In this document: positions 8,301 to 18,640 of the stretch, one piece after another
Layout: every line of letters begins with the position of its first letter
Numbering within the stretch: the first letter of the stretch is position 1
Assembly: GCA_004151065.3 (NCBI GenBank)
Contig: NWUY0300018000.1
Location: forward strand, 48,225 to 69,126
Length of the DNA: 20,902 nucleotides
Direction: 5' to 3'
Origin: Larix sibirica
Lineage: Eukaryota > Streptophyta > Pinopsida > Pinales > Pinaceae
Program-made: the position numbers and the translations under genes
Notes under the pieces: model-generated
The model's input: the letters and a program-made list of their open reading frames with translations, nothing else
Databases searched by the model: none
What the model was told of the DNA's origin: nothing

Positions 8301-8710
8301 GTTGTGAAGGACAAGGGTGCATGGATATAATCATGCGCCACCCAAGGAAATCGATTACCACTCAATTTCATGATAGGAGAGAGGAGGGGGAATTAATGAC
8401 TAAACTTAGGGGATGAAGTTGAATGTTATAACCCCCCTATTTTCTGAATACTCACCTTGTTTCATTTTGCTTCTAGCCTTGGATTAGTTGTCCGCTAGGT
8501 TATTGAGGTCTCTCAGAACATGGAGATTGTGCATCTGGTGAAAATATCAGGCTATGTCAAGTATTATAATCATGCTTCTTTTGAGATAGATGTCACATGG
8601 AGGTCATATTTTCCTCAAGTTCCTAATTATGACCATGGAATCTCCTATAACCGTGAGAGTTTTGATTCCTTTCTCTCTAGCTTTCAAGATTCCTTTCTAG
8701 ACGAAAAGAA
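5331..8710. repeat. Copy A of the 3.38-kb direct tandem duplication
   Basis: The unit runs from TACCTGGTTATCG to ACGAAAAGAA and is repeated at 8712-12090, offset 3381 bp and then 3380 bp after a one-base difference. I found seven substitutions (copy A positions 5502, 5550, 6172, 6681, 7388, 8122, 8213) and one homopolymer change (A11 at 7702-7712 against A10), so identity is about 99.8 percent. The unit has a less AT-rich block at about 5500-6000 and is AT-rich elsewhere. Its short open frames on both strands (for example 5997-6413 plus, 7969-8361 minus) match nothing I recognise. I found no LTR ends or tRNA. Confidence 0.95.
5523..6005. other. Dense cluster of GATC sites in copy A
   Basis: I count twelve GATC tetranucleotides (5523, 5527, 5533, 5541, 5616, 5648, 5759, 5775, 5876, 5896, 5986, 6002), four of them as AGATCT, in 483 bp, where about two would be expected by chance. 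The block is less AT-rich than its surroundings. It could be an exonic or 5' UTR remnant, or a degenerate short repeat. Confidence 0.6.
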
Positions 8711-8711
8711 N
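8711..8711. other. Ambiguous base exactly at the junction of the two 3.38-kb copies
   Basis: The n sits between the last base of copy A (8710) and the first base of copy B (8712). Copy A's last bases, ACGAAAAGAA, continue into CCTCGGATTGG after copy B (12091 on), so n replaces the true continuation. This is how some assemblers write a join between contigs that should overlap. Confidence 0.9.
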
Positions 8712-11700
8712 TACCTGGTTATCGACAGCTGCACTGAGAATCTAGCTGAGTTGTCGGCTTCTGCACAGTCGTCTGTCATTTTCCAATGCATAGGTCAAAT
8801 GATACTCAGGTCCCTGTGCAGCTGTATTTTATATTATTTTATTTTCCCTTATTATCCTTGCACTTATCGCAATAAAGAAGTTGTTTGAGTCCTCCATCTA
8901 TGCGATCGATCCTGATCCATGGATCTCCCCCACCCTTTAACTCTACAACTCTTCATGGCTTTCAATATTTCCACATGTTGCCTTTCTTGCACCTTAGATC
9001 CATGAAAACACTGTCAATCATCAATCTAGATCTCGCCCACATCTTGGCCGTCAAAAGGAGCGGCCCCTACCAGGTTCGCAGATTTGGGAGGTGGAGTTAA
9101 CCCGTGCAAGTTACATCCGCAAACAAATCCTCCACCGCAGATCTCAACTCCGCCAGATCTACACCATTGCAAAACACGGGGCCTACCAAAACTTCAGAAA
9201 TATGAAAATGCCAATTCCCTGCGCATGTGAAATCAACGAAGTAAATGTCGTTCATAGATCTATCCTTTTGCTCGTCGATCTGATTTTTAAATTACTTTCG
9301 GGATAAACACTCTTCCTCTGCTTAAAGCACCCCATCTTATTTTCGCGAAGTGCGCTCCTGGCCGTTGATCTCCATCGTTGCAGATCCACACCCTTCAATT
9401 GTGCCCTTATATAACATTTAAGTGGACTTTTATAATTTCACCCCCATTTGCAATGTTAAAGCTTAGCACCTTTGATTATTTCATTCTGAGCTTAGGAACC
9501 AACCTTCAGGGACTTGATTCGCACCCTTATGGGTCACATGGCTTAAGACTGATGCCTTGCTCATTCTCTCATTGCTCTAACCTTCTCCAGCCCTCCAAGA
9601 CAAAAATGGTGTCAACACATGGTGAAACCATCTGTGTAACATGGGTGGGAGGGTGTATAGCATCATGGCTCGTTAAATTACTCTTCGAATGTGGCTATAA
9701 TGTCCAGTGCATTAGAAAAGAACAATGTATTCTATCAACGACATATATCTTCTCTTTTATCCCAAGAGAAATATTAAGAAGAACAGTGAATTGACAAATC
9801 TTAATCAACAATATATGGAATACAATTATTAACTAAATTTTCTATGGGAAGGAGTCTTGTATCATTAGTGGAATGCAAATTGGAGTTTTGGGAAGCCATT
9901 TATCCTTAATAGAATCCATAGCATAAGTCTCTAAGAATCCAAGTGAAAAGCTAAACCAAATTATCCATTTTATTCTATTTACATTTTAAACTTTTGTATC
10001 AGTGTTTTTATTTTGTTCTTTTGAGTTTGTGTTTTTTTTCGAGGGACTAAGTTTTTCTTAAGTTTTTCCTATGTCTAAGTCAAACTCTCACTCTATGCCC
10101 CCCGCAAGTCAAATTTGTTTGGTGATGGATGTTTTAACCTAACAACCAAGATGCAACCAAAATGATAAAGTATTACTTTTGTAAATAAAATTTTCAGACA
10201 GTTATAGGGAACCAAAAACACAATATCATATATTTCCAATAAACTTAAAAATAAATATTTTCAAATCATTATTGGAGTACTACTCACATCATGATATGCG
10301 TAAATAGTCCTCCTTAACATATGCTTTGCTCAACTTGATGAGATTATGTCAACTATAACATAGTAGAGTAGGTTTAAGTGTGGCTCTATGCTAGCTTGGT
10401 GTCATCATTCCACAAGGGTAATTTTTTCTTTAATAAACGTTAACTAGCAATTCCAAGCATAGTAGCATAAATTCATCAAATTTATCCTTTTTGTACATAA
10501 ATCTGACAAAGAATTTGAGCTTGCCAAATTTCCCCTGAATTTGGACTATATTCATAGAGAAACCATGGCGCGTAAAAAAAACATGATTCCAACTAAACTG
10601 CAGATACCAACTATCATAGGTATTTGCAAAAACAAATTGTAATATATTACATTAGAGACTATACATTATGAGAGTATTATTTGAGAGAACATGCATGAGA
10701 TTTTCTAAAATTTTGAATAATTTGTAATATTTTTCATATTAGTGTGATGTATACTTCCTTGTTATGGTGAGACTAAAATTCCTTAGAGTTTCTGTTTTTT
10801 TTAATACTAATGGGTATTTTTATTAATAAATGGAAGAGTTGCAGCTTGACTAGACAACCTTCTTGTAAAAAATGATTACAAAAAAATAGCAGGCAGTCCA
10901 AATTTGTTCCATGATTTTCATGTTACCTACTATCACACTATCTAACTTCTGTCTATTCAAAATTTCCCTACATTTCTCTACAATGAGGCTCATATATAGC
11001 CTTCAAAATTCCCCAATAACTAGAAAAGTTTTACTAAACATCTGAACTGAATGGAAAGAATAAACATAAATCATGTATAAACAAAAAAAAAACATTGTTT
11101 TGTTTGCAACTAGAGTTGAAAGCCTGCAATTTTCTTAATGAGGATTGCTTGATTCTTCATCTTTCTTGCAGCCTATTCTTGATGAATTTGCTTTAAACCA
11201 ATGAAATCCTGACTCCAGTAATGCTATAAACCTTGAGATTGAAAATCGTGAACACCATTACCAACCAACAGCTCCCAATAGACCATAAACTCAAAAACGC
11301 CATAAACCCAAGATAATTGTACACCATGTTAGGCCTTACAGGAAGAAATCATAACATCCATATTATGATATGAAGAGTCACAAGAAAATACAAGGAATAG
11401 AAGTTTGAGATGGGGTTGAGGGACATTTCGTGTAATGAACTTGTAATTGTAGCAGTCGTGGAGCTCTGGAATTGAGACAGACACAAACTGGAGAACTTTC
11501 CTGACCCCTTCCACATACTCGAGACCAAAAATTCCCAATTCGAGGAACCATCAGTAGAAGGCCATGACCAAGTTGACAAGAGTGGTGAACCACAAGCCAT
11601 ATAATAGAGCTCAGAAGCATGAGGCAAGAAACAGGGGGTTGAGTTGACCCTCTCTATAACCCAAACAATAACGCAGGGGGGTTGTGAAGGACAAGGGTGC

Positions 11701-12090
11701 ATGGATATAATCATGCGCCACCCAAGGAAATCGATTACCACTCAATTTCATGATAGGAGAGAGGAGGGGGAATTAATGACTAAACTTAGGGGATGAAGTT
11801 GAATGTTATAACCCCCCTATTTTCTGAATACTCACCTTGTTTCATTTTGCTTCTAGCCTTGGATTAGTTGTCCGCTAGGTTATTGAGGTCTCTCAGAACA
11901 TGGAGATTGTGCATCTGGTGAAAATATCAGGCTATGTCAAGTATTATAATCATGCTTCTTTTGAGATAGATGTCACATGGAGGTCATATTTTCCTCAAGT
12001 TCCTAATTATGACCATGGAATCTCCTATAACCGTGAGAGTTTTGATTCCTTTCTCTCTAGCTTTCAAGATTCCTTTCTAGACGAAAAGAA
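8712..12090. repeat. Copy B of the 3.38-kb direct tandem duplication
   Basis: This copy matches 5331-8710 throughout and continues without a break into unique sequence at 12091. Differences from copy A lie at 8883, 8931, 9553, 10062, 10769, 11083-11092 (A10), 11502 and 11593. The frame starting with ATG at 11900 reads 69 codons here and ends at TGA 12107-12109. In copy A the same frame is cut by the n. That frame is not a family I know. The GATC-rich block recurs at 8904-9386. Confidence 0.95.
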
Positions 12091-14912
12091 CCTCGGATTG
12101 GTTATTTGAAGTGGTTCCTAGACCCCGAGCATAGGAGAGTACCAGATTTCCCTTGGGGTCAAAAAGAACACCCTCCCTCCCCACATTTTCCTCCCCTATA
12201 TTTCTTATTTTATAGTATATTGAGTTTTAAGCTATTTTAAAAATTTTGTTGGTGTATTTTTTCTTAACTATATTAACACCTCGATACCAAAAAATAAAAT
12301 GCATGTCAATTCTTCAACGACTATGTGTTTCATAGATTTTTGTTGTAGCTTTTTAAAATATTGATATATATGTAGCAACACCAATTATTGGTTTTATCAT
12401 AAAATTTGTTTCACCATTTAAGATGTGGTAATTTGTCTCTCCATTTAAATATATGGGAGTGACAGCTGCAGAACAATGATAAAGGCAATAAATTGTAAGA
12501 TAGATTATAAGTCTTAATATATACCTAGGTGCCTATTGGATTATTGAATTAATAGGCCAAGGTTTTGTATGTACCTTTTTAGATGAAATGCACATGTTAG
12601 AAAAATTATTGGGTGCTTCATTTCATTCCCAGGATGGTACCTAGGGTAAATATGTGGATTGTAGTTATAGAAATTTAACCCTGAGAACATCGAGCAAGGT
12701 CCACAATATTCACACAGGTAGTCAATCCAGTAACTTGCTTTGTAATTCACAACACTCAACCATTCAAGCTAACCCATTGGGTTATTATATTTATATGGGT
12801 AACATACTATTACAATTATCTACTGCATTTCTATATATGGGAGGAAGAGAATGAGCAGACACAAAATCAAGATCTCAATGGTGGCCCTTTAATATGCTAG
12901 GGTTTTGGACATGATTCCCAACTAGAACGATCCATGGCTTGGAAATCCATGTATTTCTACATTTATCAAATGAGGGGTAGCAACTAGGAAGCTTGTACGA
13001 GGTATAGTACAAAGAAACTCAAGCATAAAGTTGGAAATAATCATGGCAAATGATAGTTAAGACAATTGGATAACTATTTATTGTTAACATGATGCCGGAA
13101 CTTTCAAATGATCATAAGACACTAGATTGTGTCAATATAATTTAGTATTTGTTGTGATTCACACACAAAGTATGGACACCATCATATTGTTGAGAGTATC
13201 CATTAAATTACATTGCAATAGCTATGTTATAGTTTGGTGCTAAACATTAAACAATTTAGCATATGTTTTGACCTTTATCACATATTTACCATTTTTGTTA
13301 TGCAGTGTTGCAACAAGATATTTTATCATTGATGTCTCCACTTACACTATTTGTTCTGTACATGTATGATATTCCCATGCCATTGACTTATATGTGGCTG
13401 AGAAATGGGTATAACAAGGGACCAAAATTACATAGGAAACAATTTCCATGGGAACAAAAAAAATTCATGCAAAATTTGCCCAAAAAACTCTGTGATAGTA
13501 CTATTTTAGTTTTGTCTTTTATTCTATTGAAAAACACAAATTGAAAAAGGCATTTTTTACTTCAAATGACCTTCTGCTCTCTTCTTTAAACTTAGAAATG
13601 AAAGAGGTTTTTTCTACTTCAAGTTCAAATGATGCTTATTATACATGTTAGGTTAGTAGGAACTTTTAGGGTTATTGTAGTTTTTTTTACTTATTATTCT
13701 TCACTTTAAAATAAGTGAAAGCCTATTGGAAACCACTGATTGTTTTCTAAAATGTTGGGGAAATGACCCTGAATATTTTGAGAAATCACCACAAATCATT
13801 AAGGATCCCATTCGATTATATACATGTAATTATGTCTTCCAAAATGGGAATTGTTATGGAAATTTGTATTACCCTAGTTGCTACATTGACCCTAATAATG
13901 CAACTTTTGGCAAGATCCAAGACAACCGAGGTGGATAATAGTTATTTGTATACACAATGTGTACATACGGTATGTGTAAATGCTAAGCACCTCTAGTCTA
14001 TTCCATGTGCTCCCATAATGTCTACATATAAAATGTTTACCAAAATTGTAGGAGTATGGATGGATCTCATAATATGCTAAAGAGAGGAAGCCAACTTTGA
14101 AATAATAGGAGACTAAAGTTACTTGGATCATAGAAGATAACATGGATAATGTATCCCTTGTGGAGTATGTCCTTAGCCATCGACGAGGCCAAGAAAATTT
14201 CCGCACATTCATAGAAATCCCGAGGAGTTTCAACAACTTTGGAGTGTTCTTCCCTTCCTCCATGTAACAACTACAATAGCTTTAATAGAACTTGCAGTGC
14301 CCTTATTCATTTCCCTATACTTTCACTTACTCTCCACATAATATCTATGAAATATATTTTAGCACGTACTCTTTTCCCATGACCATTCCTATAATAACTC
14401 TCACCACAACTAATGAACCCTTCTCTCAAATTTCCTTAAAAATAAAAATAAAATATAATCATCATTTATGTCAAACAAATGAGCATATCTCCTCAAACAT
14501 TACAAATTTAAAGCTAGGCCAGGAAAATTGTCCATCAATAGTCTTATAATCCTTTTTTGAAATATCCTTTCAAAACCAAATCAAAAAGACCATATATTGA
14601 TCTAGCACTGCTCATTCTTAACACTCCTTAGATCAAATACAATTATCATTGAATAGGACGATACAAAATAAATTATTCCCCTCCCTAGACTCTCCTATTC
14701 ACCTACAGTTCATGCTTCTAAGATGACCTCCATTAATTATGTTTGCAGCGTATTAAATGCACGGACGATGTGTTTGACTTACCAAGGCCCACTTGGTAGG
14801 AATTGGTGGTTGTGGACCTTATAAATGAATCTTTCTTTAGCAAATCACAATTCCCATCGAACAAGGATGATCACCTCATGCAAACTAAAATCGTACATCC
14901 CCTACACACTAC
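12091..14912. other. 2.8 kb without a recognisable gene
   Basis: The stretch is AT-rich, with short open frames on both strands. Two looked mildly coding-like: 13305-13544 plus, after an acceptor-like TTTTTGTTATGCAG, and 14067-14270 minus. Neither shows a motif I can name, and neighbouring frames are equally open. A perfect 7-bp stem with a 5-base loop (TACCAAG, GCCCA, CTTGGTA) lies at 14780-14798. Probably decayed transposon DNA and spacer. Confidence 0.4.
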
Positions 14913-15390
14913 TGTTAGAATATGAAAATATGTGAATAACATATAACAATACATAACATGAAAAGCATAACTAGTCTAACCTCTTATCCATACAACAACA
15001 AATATACTTGGTAAAACCCCAAATGGGTAAACATCCATGGGAAGGTTATTTTCTTATTATTCATCAATAATCTCCAATCTTACAATAGATAGCTCCCACA
15101 CATCACACTCCATCTTCACAATAACACACGTTGTGTGTATACAAGATGATCATTAGATGTCTTTCCTTGTTCTCACGTGTCTTGATAAGACCCTTTTAAC
15201 TCTATTATATACAAAGAGGTAAGGAGGAATTACATCCCAATATTCCATGTGGGATAAATGCAATTTCACCTATTTATATAATAAATGGCAACAATAAATT
15301 ATTACATAATACATGTGGGATAACTCTTCTACATAGGAGTGGACATTATTACCTTCCAAATACATTCAATTGTCATTACATATTCCAACA
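14913..15390 (-). mobile_element. Copia-type 3' LTR, family 2, minus orientation
   Basis: The 478-bp LTR starts TGTTAGAATATG and ends CATATTCCAACA, a 12-bp terminal inverted repeat with one mismatch and TG...CA ends. On the minus strand, U3 is followed by a TATA box (15271-15280). After that come TTGTAAGATTGGAG, TGAATAATAAGAA, then GGATGTTT, the Copia R/U5 layout also seen in the LTR at 4391-4939, although the two LTRs are otherwise unrelated. A polypurine tract adjoins the minus-strand start. The flanking pentamers (ACTAC, ATCCC) differ, consistent with a 3' LTR whose internal region lies to the right. Confidence 0.75.
15271..15280 (-). promoter_or_regulatory. TATA box of LTR family 2
   Basis: The minus strand reads TATATAAATA, followed by GG, about 110 bp into the LTR. 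This is a near-consensus plant TATA box in the right place for U3. Transcription would start about 30 bases further along the minus strand, near 15240. Confidence 0.6.
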
Positions 15391-15402
15391 ATCCCCTTTA
15401 AT
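15391..15402 (-). other. Polypurine tract next to LTR family 2
   Basis: The minus strand reads ATTAAAGGGGAT directly before TGTTGGAATATG. A purine run abutting the LTR start is the plus-strand primer of LTR retrotransposons and fixes the element's orientation. Confidence 0.65.
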
Positions 15403-15657
15403 GATGATTGTGAGACAGAATAAAAATGGAGGAAGATGGAATTACATAACATCCCCCTTGATGGAAGCTTCCGGAATGTCCATAAGCTGCGAATAAACAC
15501 ACTTCACCTCATGGAGTAGATGAATATAAAAACCTCTTCTCATTGAACCATGAAATTACACCCGAACAAAGTTGTATGATGAATTCATGCAAAATACCAC
15601 AACAATGTATAACCAATACAATAGAACATGCGATGGCAAGTTCCAACTGCAAAATGC

Positions 15658-15812
15658 CTAGATCTAAAGAGAAGCCATAGTGGCTACTAGATCCAACAAC
15701 AAAATTCCTAAAACATGTGGCAAGAGATCCAACACCAAAGTGACTAGATCTAAAAGAGAAGCCACAATGGCTACTAGATCAAACAACAAAATGCCTAGAA
15801 CACCACAATAGT
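15658..15812. repeat. 86-bp tandem repeat inside the Copia remnant
   Basis: CTAGATCTAAA followed by GAGAAGCCA and TGGCTACTAGATC occurs at 15658 on and again at 15744 on, with a one-base insertion in the second copy. AAAATGCCTAGA stands before the first copy and at the end of the second, so part of a third unit is present. Confidence 0.8.
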
Positions 15813-15857
15813 CATCGCAACTCGAAATCAACTGATAGTTGAAAGAAATATGCAAAA

Positions 15858-16029
15858 GACCTCATCACGAATATAAGACCACAATGGTATACCATCGGAT
15901 ATGATATCGTGCAGACAGTCTTCACAACCAAGCTGAAAGATGCAATACAACTCTACAATAGACCTCATCATGAATATAAGACCCCAATGGTCTACCATAA
16001 AAAATGATATTGTGCAGATAATCATCATG
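15858..16029. repeat. 103-bp tandem repeat inside the Copia remnant, 1.7 copies
   Basis: 15858-15960 starts GACCTCATCACGAATATAAG, and 15961 on starts GACCTCATCATGAATATAAG. Both continue with ACC, CAATGG, ACCAT, ATGATAT and GTGCAGA. The second copy fades near 16029. Confidence 0.85.
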
Positions 16030-16316
16030 ACGTTAACAGTTGAAGATGTGCTTCATTACATTATATCTGGAATATGGTGATTGATATTACATTACATTCC
16101 CCCTTGAATGACAACTTCAAACATTCGAGATAAAGAGACAAATAGGATCACACTTTGTTTCCAAGGATAAGTTGATCTACAAGGAACAATGCTCTAAGAA
16201 TAGAGATATTCACAACATATGCTTAAGATATGAAGCAACACCATAACTAAGGGGTGAATTCGTGAAGTTCAGTGTCTATTCCATGAGAATTTGGGGGTGG
16301 AATTTCTAGGCAAATG

Positions 16317-16627
16317 TTTTTCAACTGATTTTTTTCATTTGTTTGGCCGAACTTAGGTCCTTTTTCGACCGAAAATATTGTGTAAATTTTCAACTGAAAA
16401 TTATTTTTCTGTCGAACATTAAAAGTAATGGCGACCTCAAAATCCATGTGGAGGACTTGTTGATCAGGGAAATTTCATGGAGAATAATATTTTTGTTAAT
16501 TTTTCAATTGAACAATTGTTTAACCAAACTATTTTTCGGCCAAAAAAATGTTCGGCCGAAACATTGGCTTACATATAACAACCCCCACTGTCATTGTCGT
16601 TCATTTTTCTGCCGAACGACAACGACA
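16317..16627. repeat. Cluster of short palindromes related to TTCGGCCGAA
   Basis: About eight imperfect or perfect palindromes share the shape TTTTC-N4-GAAAA. They include GTTTGGCCGAAC (16341-16352), TTTTCGACCGAAAA (16362-16375), AATTTTCAACTGAAAATT (16385-16402, 16 of 18 positions symmetric), TTTTCTGTCGAAC (16405-16417), TTTTCAATTGAAC (16501 on), TTTTTCGGCCAAAAA (16532 on), TTCGGCCGAA (16551-16560, perfect) and TTTTTCTGCCGAAC (16604-16617). The spacing is irregular. They sit between the Copia remnant and the minisatellite. No function is known to me. Confidence 0.65.
16589..16627. repeat. Inverted repeat, 14-bp stem with 11-base loop
   Basis: The left arm TGTCATTGTCGTTC (16589-16602) pairs with the right arm GAACGACAACGACA (16614-16627) with one mismatch. 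The 11-base loop contains part of a TTCTGCCGAA motif of the palindrome cluster. Confidence 0.85.
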
Positions 16628-16685
16628 TTCTCTACCACCCCTTATATTCCATGCCACCCCAGATACATTCCTGGGACCATGCTCT

Positions 16686-17097
16686 GCCACCGTGGGCACC
16701 CTGCTACTTGTTTAAGCCTGAACACCGGACCACCACGGGAACCTTGCTACCTGTTTCAACCCGGCCACCCGACCAACATGGGAACCCTGCTACCCGTTTC
16801 ATCCCAGACACCCGACCATTGTGGGAACCCGGCTACCTATTTTAGTTCAGCCACTTGGCCATCCTAGGCACCTTGCTACCTGATTCAGTTCCGCCACACG
16901 ACTAGCATGGGCACCTTGCTACCTATTTGAGTTCGGCCACTCGGCTAGCATGGGAACCTTGCTACCTGTTTGAGTTTGGCCACCAGACCACTGTGAGCAC
17001 CCTACTACTTGATTGAGTTCGTCCACCGGCCACTTGACCACCGTGGGAACTCTGATACATGTTTCAGTTTGGACACCCTACTACGTATTTCAGTTTG
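16686..17097. repeat. 43-bp GC-rich minisatellite, about 9-10 units
   Basis: Units start at 16764, 16807, 16850, 16893, 16936, 16979 and 17022, exactly 43 bp apart with no indel. Two earlier units (from about 16686) are shorter, and the last two are disturbed by an insertion and a truncation. The consensus is near GCCACYCGACCANCATGGGA then ACCYTGCTACCTGTTTCAGTTCG. The array is markedly richer in GC than its flanks. All three plus frames of most units are free of stops, so long open frames cross it; because 43 is not a multiple of three I regard these as by-products. Confidence 0.9.
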
Positions 17098-18469
17098 GGA
17101 ATCCTATGGACATGGATTCCGCATTCGACTTTCGACAGCCTGCGCATGTGAATTTGACATTCATCTTTTGCCAAGTAAGTTCTAAGAGGGTCTTTCACTC
17201 TAGTTTTTAGGATATATTTTAAAAAAAATTACTGTCTCCCTTTCTTTTCGCAAATTGTATACATTTTTGAAATAAAGAAATATAAATTTTTTGTCTCCCA
17301 TAATGTCTTTTGTAGCAGTAATGATTCACATGTTGTTTACTCAGTTATGGATCTCGTCATAAATTATAATGACTATTTGAGTTCGAGGTTCTATGCATTT
17401 ATACTCAATTACCATCAGTTAATATATTTATGTGCACATTTTAGTCTTTGTTCAATTATACTCAGTTACCATTAGTAGCTGTATCAGTAGCCACTCTACC
17501 GGATTTACTTAGTTACCATCAATAGTTGTACTTAGTTACAAATAGATTGCATGTGGCCATTCTAATTGTATCAATAGCCACTCTACCAACTTTAGATATA
17601 GCTATTGTGTTTGCCTTATTAGTTTATACAGAGCCATCCACATTGTTTTTCCAATGTATTTTTATATTTTATGAGATTTCCTCTTTTTAAATATATTTTG
17701 ATGGAGATTGGGTTTCTCTTTAGATCTAGTTTGTTTGTTCCTCAACTTACACTTCATTGATTTCGTTTGTAGATACCTTGCTTTCTTTCCTTTTTTTCCA
17801 ACTCATGGGGCTGTCGTTCCATTTTGTTCATTAAACATACACTAATTAAACAATTAAACAACCTCATGTTTATTTTTGGACCATTCACTTTGGTAAAAAT
17901 TGTTTCTAAATTCCTCATTTTAAAATGATTAATATTTTGATAGTAGTTATTTTAGGTTGTTTTAAATATAAACTGAAAACTTTTTTAATAATTTTTAAAA
18001 TAATTTTAATATTTTTTTTTCATAAAGTTAATTTAAAATGTGTTCAACTTGTGTATTCAAACAAAATTGATCAAATATATTTAACACACTGTTCCTATAA
18101 AATAACTATTTTATAGAAATACTAAAATATTAATGACTACTTATAACTATTTTCATGAACCATCAACTCAATACAATATTTGTGTGTTAGCATAGGTAAT
18201 TTTTTTTAAAGTTAAATTTAAACATCCAAAATCATGTTACTAATGTTAGGGAGGGAAATGGGGGTAATAGAAGAAGCTTGTAGTGTTTTGGTGATCAAAG
18301 AGAATAAAGGGTTGATGAGTTAGTAGTCATGTCTCAAGTACACTATGTTGCAAGACTTAAGAAGCATCCTTTTCCATGAACATTTTAGTATATCAAATGT
18401 ATTTTTTAATTTAAAGAACATGTATATTTTTATATTTAATTCTTATAAGTTTGTGAATTTACATATGAA
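17098..18469. other. AT-rich stretch with degenerate short repeats, no gene
   Basis: Around 17400-17600 the phrases ACTCAGTTACCAT, GTATCARTAGCCACTCTACC and ACTTAGTTACCATCA recur two or three times, an old tandem repeat. The rest is homopolymer-rich sequence with only short AT-biased open frames. Nothing coding is supported. Confidence 0.45.
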
Positions 18470-18640
18470 TTTAGTCAATAGTGTTAATAATATATATTAT
18501 TAATCACAAATATAACAAAACATTTAGCCAATAGTGATAACAATATATTATATATTCATAATAATGAATAGAATAATTTGTTTAGCCATTAGCGTTAGAA
18601 ATATATATTCATAATCATGAATTTACAAAGAAAAAATTTA
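18470..18640. repeat. Degenerate repeat with 53-58-bp spacing
   Basis: TTTAGTCAATAGTGTTAATA (18470), TTTAGCCAATAGTGATAACA (18523) and TTTAGCCATTAGCGTTAGAA (18581) begin related units that continue with ATATAT and ATTCATAAT. ATTTAGCCAATTAGCATA in the following 100-bp repeat looks like a further derivative. Confidence 0.65.

Larger units (their letters stand above)
15391..16240 (-). mobile_element. Internal 3' region of Copia element family 2, non-coding and repeat-rich
   Basis: On the minus strand this is the stretch upstream of the 3' LTR. It contains two purine motifs of the kind that lie just after the Copia polyprotein, TTCAAGGGGGAATG near 16097-16110 and ATCAAGGGGGATG near 15452-15464. 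Each has similar flanks, so the segment appears internally duplicated. No RNase H or integrase codons are readable. The element's right limit is not visible: no PBS or 5' LTR was found before the palindrome cluster. Confidence 0.5.

Noticed and set aside
7422-8361. Possible second LINE: T run and ATTTTTATTAATAAA at 7422-7450 with open minus-strand frames to 8361
   Set aside because: I found no target-site duplication beside the T run and no reverse transcriptase, RNase H or zinc-finger motif in any minus frame. Several overlapping frames are equally open.
13305-13544. Exon-like segment after TTTTTGTTATGCAG
   Set aside because: The acceptor is good, but different frames stay open in turn and none gives a motif or a donor-linked continuation.
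16343-16867. 174-codon open frame crossing the palindromes and the minisatellite
   Set aside because: It is open because the 43-bp units lack stops in all phases. The frame rotates from unit to unit, and no start context or domain supports translation.
16317-17097. CRISPR-like array of palindromes and spaced repeats
   Set aside because: Palindrome spacing is irregular, the 43-bp units are contiguous without spacers, and the plant context excludes it.
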